NCBI GenBank assembly: GCA_963824345.1
Contig: CAWGOZ010000006.1
Span: 62,001-126,000, forward strand
DNA length: 64,000 bases
Reading direction: 5' to 3'
Source: Palsa-89 sp963824345
Lineage (GTDB): Bacteria > Acidobacteriota > Terriglobia > Bryobacterales > Bryobacteraceae
The notes below the pieces were generated by a model. The model had not been told where the DNA came from and ran no database searches. It saw nothing but the letters and a program-made list of their open reading frames with translations. Both the position numbers and the translations under genes were made by a program. Positions 58,069 through 64,000 of this stretch are shown piece after piece (the first letter of the stretch is position 1; each line of letters opens with the position of its first letter).

Positions 58069-61000
58069 ATGGCCAACCGACAGACACGAGTTTTATCCGC
58101 GGGCTGCGCGTTTTTCGCTTACCTGCTATTGCCCGTCACTTTAATACCAGTGATCGGCTACGCGCAATCGACTTTCGCGGACGTTCGCGGAACCACGCGC
58201 GATCCGGCGGGCCTGGCCCTTCCCCAAACATTAGTTACCCTGCGCAATGTGGACGAAAATACAGCCCGTTCCGTGCTCAGCGACGACAACGCGAACTTTC
58301 TGTTTGAAAACCTGAAACCTGGACACTATACCTTGGTTAGCTCCAAGGAAGGGTTTGCAACGTCCCCCATTACGGCGGTGGAGTTGGAAGCCCGCCAGAG
58401 CGCGCGCGTGGATCTGTCGTTATCGCTGTCCCAAGTGCAGCAAACCATTAACGTGGAGGCGTCGGCACTGCAGATCAATACCGAGAACGCAACGGTCGGC
58501 GACACCCGCGGCACCAACCAACTGGTCGAAATGCCGCTCAATTTCAGAGCGCAGACCACTAGTCCGCTGGCCGCGCTGGCCCTTTCCCCAAGTATCGTCA
58601 CGGACAGCCAGGGCAACATACAAGTGGGTGGCGCCAGTTATTCCATGACTGGTTATTCCGTCGACGGAATTTCCACGGCCAATGTCGCCGCCAACGGTTC
58701 TCTACAGAACGCCTATCCGTCATCGGAAGGGCTGGCCGAACTCAAAGTGACTGCATTCAACAACAGCGCCGAGTTTTCCCAGGTGGCCGATATCACCTTC
58801 ATCACAAAAAGCGGCACCAACCAATTCCACGGCAGCCTGTTCGAGTATCTGCAAAACAACGTACTGGACGCAACCATTCTGAACTTCACCAGCAAGGCGC
58901 CCAAGCGGTTTAACACCTTCGGCGGCAGTTTAGGCGGCCCCGTGACGATCCCGCATTTGTATAGCGGCCGTGATAAGACATTCTTCTATGTTGATTACGA
59001 GGGCAATCGCCGAAGGACAGCCAGTCCGGAACAGGATCTGGTGCCGACTCTGGCCGAGCGCAATGGCGATTTAAACGGGCTTCCCATCATCAGCCCCACC
59101 ACTGGGCAGCCGACCAATGCATTGATCAATCCCTTCAATGGCTCGACCTTTCAAAACAACACAATTCCGAAATCGATGCTGAATCCGGTTTCTCTGAATC
59201 TGCTCAATGGATATTACCCGCTCCCGAACGTCCCGAACGGAAACGGCTACAACTATGAGATCCTGCAGTCCACTCCTTCCAATACGAACGGGTTTGACGG
59301 CCGGCTGGATCACTACATCACATCCAACCAACAGATCTATGCCCGCTTCAGTTGGAAGAATCTGCTCTCGGACGCGGGTCAATCCGGTCCAGTGAATCCT
59401 CTGTTGCCAAACGACATCGATACCGAGCACGATCGCAGCCTGATCGTTTCTTATAACTACACCATCACTCCCAAGATGGTGAACGAGTTCCGCTTCGGTT
59501 TCACGAACAGTTTGATTTATCAGCAGTTTCCGATCGAGGGCGCCCAGGCCGACGACGAGTTGGGTCTCACCGGAATTAGCTTCGCCAATCACCCCAACGC
59601 GGGAGCATTTCCAACCTTCAATTTTTCCGACGGAACTGGCTTCACGCCAATCGGCCGCGACAAGGACGGGCCGGGCCAGTCCAAGACCATGCAGTTCACC
59701 GATAACCTCAGCCGTACCGTGGGCAAGCACACTCTCCGTTTCGGTATCGATGCCCGCCGCGTGTACTACGAGACCGTAGTTCGATGGGGCCAATCGGATG
59801 ACTTCGGCGCGTTTACTTTCAATCAGGGCGTCTTCACCGGCAGCTCGTTCGGCGATTTCCTGCTGGGCGCCCCCAACACGGATTTCATCGTGGAAAGCAG
59901 CCCCAACACGCACGAACCGAGCAAACAGTGGGGAATTTACGCCCAGGATCAATGGCAGCTAAACGACCGGCTCACCGTGAACATCGGGCTGCGCTGGGAG
60001 GTCCTTCCAGAATTCACCGAGAACCAAGGCGATATCGCCAATTTCGATCCGCGCAACGGCGATGTCGTGGTTCCCAACATTCTGTTGAACAAGACCGTAC
60101 CCTCGAGTCCTTTGCTGCAGGCTAACTACAACGCCTTTCTAGTCTCTTTCAATGCGTGCCAGCTAGCCACCAGAAACATGTCGCTGCCCTGCTCCAATGT
60201 TGTAACCGCGAGTCAGGATCATCTCTCCCAAAGCCTGCGGAATACCTATTGGGGCGATTACGATCCGCGTATCGGCATCGCTTTCCGCCCCTTTCGAGAT
60301 AATAAGACCGTATTTCGCGCCGGTTTTGGCATTTTCACTCAAACGCCCCTGGGGCAGTTGGCCTACGATTTTATCGGCATCCCGCTCGGCGCGCCTTACA
60401 CCTACTCGAATAACAATGGCGGCGTACCGCTATTCCGATTTCCGCAAACGTCGCCTGCATCCACCACCGCGCAGTACGGAGGGACGGGGTTCTACGACGG
60501 CATGAGCCCGAATTTCAAGGATCCTCAAACGGCGCAGTGGAACGTAACCATCGAGCGCCAGTTGACATCCGCACTGGCGGCCCGCGTCACCTATTCCGGA
60601 ATGAATTCGTACCGCATGAGCGTAAAAGAGGATTACAACGCGATTCCCCCCAGCAAGCAGCCCTACGTACCCAGCCCGTATGTGGACCCACGCGCTCCTT
60701 ATCAGAACTGGGATGAGATCAACTACAGCGCGAACGCGGGTTTTCAGAATTATCAAGGACTGACGCTGGAAGCGACCCAAAGGCTTTCGCATGGGCTTTA
60801 CTTTCAGGCCAATTACACCTGGGCCCATAACATTAGCGACGCGCAAGGCGACGCTCCGAACGGTTTTAGCTCGGAAAACCTGTTGTTTACGCCGTCCTAC
60901 GATCAATTCGACCTTCGCGCGGCGCGTGGAAATGTGGCGGGCATGCCCCGGCAAAGGTTCCTGCTCACGGGCACATACGAGTTGCCGTACGGCCCGGGCC

Positions 61001-61518
61001 GCGAGTGGTCCAGCCAGCATAAGTTTTTAAACGCAGCGCTGGGCGGATGGAATTTGAACACGGTCACGCTGATTCAGACCGGGCCGTTCCTCACCCCCAC
61101 CATCAGCCCCACCGAGGATCAGTCCAACACCGGCATCATTGGACGGGGCGGCATAACCGCGCGCCCCGACGCCGTCGGAAATCCCAATGCGGATGTCGGC
61201 GGCGATCTTCTATGGAATATCAATGCCTTCGCTCCAACGCCGGCGGGCGCGGGAAGAATCGGGAACGCGGGCGTGGGTATCCTGGAGGGTCCGGGAACCA
61301 TCGCGGTGTCAGCCGGGCTGGCGAAGATTTTCCCCGTCCGGGAACGTCTTCGATTTCGATTTGAGGCGACATTCACGAACGCTTTGAATCACACTAATTT
61401 TGCGCCCCCTGCCAGCGACATCAGCAGCCCGTCCACGTTCGGCGTTTTGCAGTCGGCGCAAACCGCGGGACAAGGCGGCAATCGAACCGGACAGTTGGCG
61501 CTCCGTATGGATTTTTAA
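58069..61518 (+). CDS. TonB-dependent receptor, Oar-like, with carboxypeptidase-like N-terminal domain
   Basis: About 1149 residues. Signal peptide ending near GYAQS, a carboxypeptidase-regulatory-like domain (FADVRGTTRDPAGLALPQTL; NFLFENLKPGHYTLV), a plug-like region (SYSMTGYSVDGISTANVAA; ITKSGTNQFHGSLFEYLQNN), then a long outer-membrane barrel ending in a C-terminal aromatic (LALRMDF). This class is abundant in Acidobacteriota and imports or binds large nutrients with TonB energy. The ligand is unknown. CAGGAG lies before the ATG. Confidence 0.88.
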   Translation: MANRQTRVLSAGCAFFAYLLLPVTLIPVIGYAQSTFADVRGTTRDPAGLALPQTLVTLRNVDENTARSVLSDDNANFLFENLKPGHYTLVSSKEGFATSPITAVELEARQSARVDLSLSLSQVQQTINVEASALQINTENATVGDTRGTNQLVEMPLNFRAQTTSPLAALALSPSIVTDSQGNIQVGGASYSMTGYSVDGISTANVAANGSLQNAYPSSEGLAELKVTAFNNSAEFSQVADITFITKSGTNQFHGSLFEYLQNNVLDATILNFTSKAPKRFNTFGGSLGGPVTIPHLYSGRDKTFFYVDYEGNRRRTASPEQDLVPTLAERNGDLNGLPIISPTTGQPTNALINPFNGSTFQNNTIPKSMLNPVSLNLLNGYYPLPNVPNGNGYNYEILQSTPSNTNGFDGRLDHYITSNQQIYARFSWKNLLSDAGQSGPVNPLLPNDIDTEHDRSLIVSYNYTITPKMVNEFRFGFTNSLIYQQFPIEGAQADDELGLTGISFANHPNAGAFPTFNFSDGTGFTPIGRDKDGPGQSKTMQFTDNLSRTVGKHTLRFGIDARRVYYETVVRWGQSDDFGAFTFNQGVFTGSSFGDFLLGAPNTDFIVESSPNTHEPSKQWGIYAQDQWQLNDRLTVNIGLRWEVLPEFTENQGDIANFDPRNGDVVVPNILLNKTVPSSPLLQANYNAFLVSFNACQLATRNMSLPCSNVVTASQDHLSQSLRNTYWGDYDPRIGIAFRPFRDNKTVFRAGFGIFTQTPLGQLAYDFIGIPLGAPYTYSNNNGGVPLFRFPQTSPASTTAQYGGTGFYDGMSPNFKDPQTAQWNVTIERQLTSALAARVTYSGMNSYRMSVKEDYNAIPPSKQPYVPSPYVDPRAPYQNWDEINYSANAGFQNYQGLTLEATQRLSHGLYFQANYTWAHNISDAQGDAPNGFSSENLLFTPSYDQFDLRAARGNVAGMPRQRFLLTGTYELPYGPGREWSSQHKFLNAALGGWNLNTVTLIQTGPFLTPTISPTEDQSNTGIIGRGGITARPDAVGNPNADVGGDLLWNINAFAPTPAGAGRIGNAGVGILEGPGTIAVSAGLAKIFPVRERLRFRFEATFTNALNHTNFAPPASDISSPSTFGVLQSAQTAGQGGNRTGQLALRMDF

Positions 61519-61555
61519 GAGATCAATTTCAGATTGAAATAGAGAAGGAGATTGG

Positions 61556-62056
61556 ATGGCAATTTATCAGAGCATGCAGAGAGTACGCTTCTCAAGCCCG
61601 GACGGCTACGAGAAATTTAAGGTGCTCTTTGGAGAAACGCGCAATCAGCTAAAGACACTCCCTGGCTTCTTGCACCTGACCTGGTGGGTGCATCCCAAGG
61701 ATCCCTCCTGGTACAACGAAATCAGCATGTGGACCAGCTTCGAGGCGCTCAAAGATTGGCACATGAACACCTACCACAAGGCCGCCAAGGAGTGGGCGGT
61801 TCGCAGCGGCGCCATCATGGAAGATATCATCACCAACTTCGAGCTGAAGAACACGCGCTTGATTCGGGTGTGTCCGTGCTGCGCTCTGATCACGGACAAA
61901 GCTTACGATCTGCATCAGGAGCAGCAAGCGCTGGCGGAGCGTTGTCCCAAATGCGGATTCCAGTTCCCGGTGATGGCGGAAACGTCCGATAGCACGGCAG
62001 TGTTCAAGGACGTGGACGTGCCGAAGCTAGCTCCATCGGAAGTGTTGGGCGACTAA
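61556..62056 (+). CDS. ABM-type ferredoxin-like domain fused to a zinc ribbon
   Basis: About 166 residues, AAGGAG upstream. The first ~105 residues look like a dimeric alpha/beta-barrel domain of the antibiotic biosynthesis monooxygenase type (SMQRVRFSSPDGYEKFKVLF, LPGFLHLTWWVHPKD, WTSFEALKDWH). Then a zinc ribbon: VCPCCALITD and RCPKCGFQFPV, four Cys in two CxxC pairs. I do not know this fusion as a named family. It starts 37 bases after the receptor gene and is likely co-expressed. It has no signal peptide, so it is cytosolic. Confidence 0.72.
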   Translation: MAIYQSMQRVRFSSPDGYEKFKVLFGETRNQLKTLPGFLHLTWWVHPKDPSWYNEISMWTSFEALKDWHMNTYHKAAKEWAVRSGAIMEDIITNFELKNTRLIRVCPCCALITDKAYDLHQEQQALAERCPKCGFQFPVMAETSDSTAVFKDVDVPKLAPSEVLGD

Positions 62057-63324
62057 TTCAGCAGATCCAGCATCGCGACGGTTTCCGCCTGCACGGCGGC
62101 CTTGAGCGTAGTCTCCCGCACCGGCGTCCATTGCGGGGAATGCGGCGCGGGAACCGGTATTCCGGTTCTCAAAGACTCGGCCAGCTTGGCCGGATCCACG
62201 GCCCCAATGTGCAGCAGCGCGGCCTTCACTCCGGCGCGGCCGTACTCGGAAAAATCCTCGGAGGTCATTTTAGCCGGCATCTCCACCACGCCGCCCGCCG
62301 GCAAGCTCTTCCTGAGGGCCGCGGCGAGACGATTGGTCAGGTCCGGATCGTTGTAAACGGCCTCGTCGCTCACCATCCCTGGAGTGGGTGTGATCAGCGG
62401 TTCGCGCGGCGCGCCGGCCGCCGCGGCCTCAGCCTTAGCGATGCGGGCGATCGCCTCGAGCACGCGCTTGCGAACCGCGGGGTCGAACGTACGGACCGAT
62501 AACAGCAGTTGCACCTGATCGGGAATGATGTTGTTTTTCGTCCCTCCATGGATGGCGCCGACAGTGAGGACGGCGGGGCTCCTCGGATCGACTTCACGCG
62601 AGATGATGGTCTGCCAGGCAACGACGGTACGGGCCGCGATCACCACCGGATCCACGGTGTTCTGCGGCATCGCGCCGTGCCCCCCACGGCCGAAGATAGT
62701 GACTGTCGGGAAGTCGGCGGCGGCCCGGAAGAAGCCCGCGTGATAGCCGATCTGTCCGGCAGGCAGCGAATCGTCGTCGTGCAGCGCGAGGGCGAAATCG
62801 GGCTTGGGAAAACGAACGAACAGTCCGTCCTTCAGCATTGCGGACGCGCCCTGGCCCGCCTCTTCGGCGGGCTGCCCGATGAGCATCAAGGTGCCGTGCC
62901 AACGCTCGCGATGCTCCGCCATCCATTGCGCGGCGCCGGTCCAGGCGGCCATGTGAATATCGTGCCCGCAGGCGTGCATCACGCCCGCCTTCTGGCTGGA
63001 GAACGGCAGCCCGGTTTGCTCCGTTACCGGGAGGGCATCCAGTTCGGTGCGCAGCATGACAACGGGTCCGGCGCCGTTTTTGAGCAGGCCGACCACGCCG
63101 GTGCCACCTACGCCCGTGGTGACTTCATATCCCAGCGTTGTCAGAACCCCCGCAAGTTTCGCAGCCGTTCGTTGCTCTTCAAATGCCAGCTCCGGGTTCG
63201 CGTGCAGATCGATGTAGAGAGCTTCGATGCGCGGGTACAGACTGTCGATGTCGGATGCCGATGGACCTGGCGAAGCCGCGCTACCAGCCAGCGCAGTGAT
63301 GCTAAGGAGACAGGCAAGACGCAT
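62053..63324 (-). CDS. Exported M20 family amidohydrolase
   Basis: About 423 residues with a signal peptide (LACLLSITALAGSAAS). M20D motifs: GVMHACGHDIHMAAWTGAA (metal-binding Cys/His/Asp), GQPAEEAGQGASAML (catalytic Glu pair), FRAAADFPTVTIFGRGGHGA (dimer domain) and KMTSEDFSEYGR. Such enzymes remove acyl groups from amino acids (hippurate or N-acyl-L-amino-acid hydrolases); this one probably works in the periplasm. It starts 2 bases after rapZ ends, and its 3' end overlaps the ABM gene by 4 bases. Confidence 0.87.
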   Translation of the reverse strand: MRLACLLSITALAGSAASPGPSASDIDSLYPRIEALYIDLHANPELAFEEQRTAAKLAGVLTTLGYEVTTGVGGTGVVGLLKNGAGPVVMLRTELDALPVTEQTGLPFSSQKAGVMHACGHDIHMAAWTGAAQWMAEHRERWHGTLMLIGQPAEEAGQGASAMLKDGLFVRFPKPDFALALHDDDSLPAGQIGYHAGFFRAAADFPTVTIFGRGGHGAMPQNTVDPVVIAARTVVAWQTIISREVDPRSPAVLTVGAIHGGTKNNIIPDQVQLLLSVRTFDPAVRKRVLEAIARIAKAEAAAAGAPREPLITPTPGMVSDEAVYNDPDLTNRLAAALRKSLPAGGVVEMPAKMTSEDFSEYGRAGVKAALLHIGAVDPAKLAESLRTGIPVPAPHSPQWTPVRETTLKAAVQAETVAMLDLLN

Positions 63325-63326
63325 GG

Positions 63327-64000
63327 TTATTTTCCGATGTCCCGGTGCGTCTCTTTTACTTGAAATCCAGCGTGCGCCAGGCGCTTGCGGATTGCACCGG
63401 CGATCATGACCGAGCGATGGTGTCCGCCGGTGCAGCCGAACGCGATGGTCAGATAGCTCTTGCCTTCGCGAGCGTAGTGCGGGATCAGATAGATCAGCAG
63501 ATCCGAGATGCGATCGATAAACTCGATGGTCTGCGGAAACGACCGAATATAGCGCACCACGCTGGGATTCCGGCCGGTCAGATTCTTGAACTCCGGGATG
63601 TAGTTGGGGTTCGGCAGAAAGCGGACGTCGAAGACCAGATCGCTATCGGCGGGCACTCCATGCCGGTAACCGAAGCTGGTGATATCGATTCGGATGCTGG
63701 ACTCGCTGCTGGCGCCGCTGAATTTTTCGCCGATCACTTCGCGCAGCTCGTGCACGTTGAACTTCGTGGTATCGATGATGTGGTCGGCCACGCTGCGAAT
63801 CGGGGCCAGCAGCTCGCGTTCGGTCCGCAAGCTTTTCCGCACCGAAGCCTGCGTGCCCAGCGGATGAGGACGCCGTGTTTCGCTGAAGCGCCGCGCCAGC
63901 GTGACGTCGTCGGCTTCCAGGAACACCAGCGTGGCCGGCGTCTTGCGCCGCAGCCGTTCGAAGAGCGCGGGAAATTGCGCCAGTTGCTCACCCTCGCGAA
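63327..64000 (-). CDS. rapZ: RNase adapter protein RapZ, C-terminal part (5' end outside window)
   Basis: The reading frame is open to the right edge, so the N-terminal P-loop ATPase part is mostly missing. Present are LVFLEADDVTLARRFSETRR, HPLGTQ, ADHIIDTTKFNVHELRE, and the RapZ C-terminal block ITSFGYRHGVPADSDLVFDV, RFLPNPNY and GCTGGHHRSVMIA. In enterobacteria RapZ binds the GlmZ small RNA and senses glucosamine-6-phosphate; outside them its role is less clear. About 224 codons are visible. Confidence 0.88.
   Translation of the reverse strand, partial: REGEQLAQFPALFERLRRKTPATLVFLEADDVTLARRFSETRRPHPLGTQASVRKSLRTERELLAPIRSVADHIIDTTKFNVHELREVIGEKFSGASSESSIRIDITSFGYRHGVPADSDLVFDVRFLPNPNYIPEFKNLTGRNPSVVRYIRSFPQTIEFIDRISDLLIYLIPHYAREGKSYLTIAFGCTGGHHRSVMIAGAIRKRLAHAGFQVKETHRDIGK

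Overview
The window reads as a chromosomal segment of an Acidobacteriota member close to Bryobacterales / Candidatus Solibacter. The marks are two secreted beta-propeller proteins with the Solibacter-type C-terminal domain (TIGR03437-like), an Oar-like TonB-dependent receptor with an N-terminal carboxypeptidase-like domain, a DUF1592-type cytochrome / DUF1552 / ankyrin operon, a PEP-CTERM protein, many GTG/TTG starts and generally high GC. This assignment is by recognition of families, not by a database search.

Layout. 0.25-7.7 kb: a polytopic membrane protein, then a tightly overlapping four-gene operon in which two paralogous SAM methyltransferases bracket a GH99-like endo-mannosidase and a secreted propeller protein. 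8.0-12.7 kb: a three-gene redox operon (GltD-like flavoprotein with ferredoxin domains, KorA with fused gamma domain, KorB). 12.7-14.4 kb: metX-metW, whose 3' end overlaps an opposing enoyl-CoA hydratase gene. 15.3-16.4 kb: a HisC-like aminotransferase with a C-terminal frameshift. 16.4-22.6 kb, minus strand: MBL-fold protein, DUF1592 cytochrome, DUF1552 and ankyrin genes as one operon. 22.7-26.1 kb: APC permease (frameshifted tail), redoxin, phosphodiesterase. 26.1-27.9 kb: CCA-adding enzyme and a wrecked Uma2 gene. 27.9-34.1 kb: surface-glycan genes (two GT2 enzymes, sugar nucleotidyltransferase, two SDR epimerases, WecA-like transferase). 34.3-39.0 kb: a collagen-like secreted protein, a frameshifted PEP-CTERM protein, TonB-like and SPOR proteins. 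39.2-40.7 kb: a bacterial SET-domain gene, a broken vapBC pair and a remnant of a second SET gene. 40.8-44.9 kb: NHL propeller, two-subunit molybdenum hydroxylase, tRNA-Lys. 45.0-46.5 kb: hipBA with a clear promoter and twin operators. 46.6-57.9 kb: class III cyclase, Gfo/Idh/MocA oxidoreductase, thrB, second propeller protein, SAM hydroxide adenosyltransferase, MATE-DUF202-DUF302 operon, CapA-like protein, MocR regulator. 58.1-64.0 kb: TonB-dependent receptor, ABM-zinc-ribbon protein, M20 amidohydrolase and a RapZ gene cut by the window edge.

Four genes carry single-base frameshifts. In each, correcting one base restores a family-length protein. Two of them share the same decamer with one apparent extra A, which suggests either systematic sequencing error at a motif or repeated real mutation. 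The strongest candidates for under-described biology are the methyltransferase/GH99/propeller operon, the SET-domain locus with its disrupted toxin-antitoxin neighbour, the MBL protein with a substituted metal site in the DUF1592 operon, and the ABM-zinc-ribbon fusion beside the receptor.
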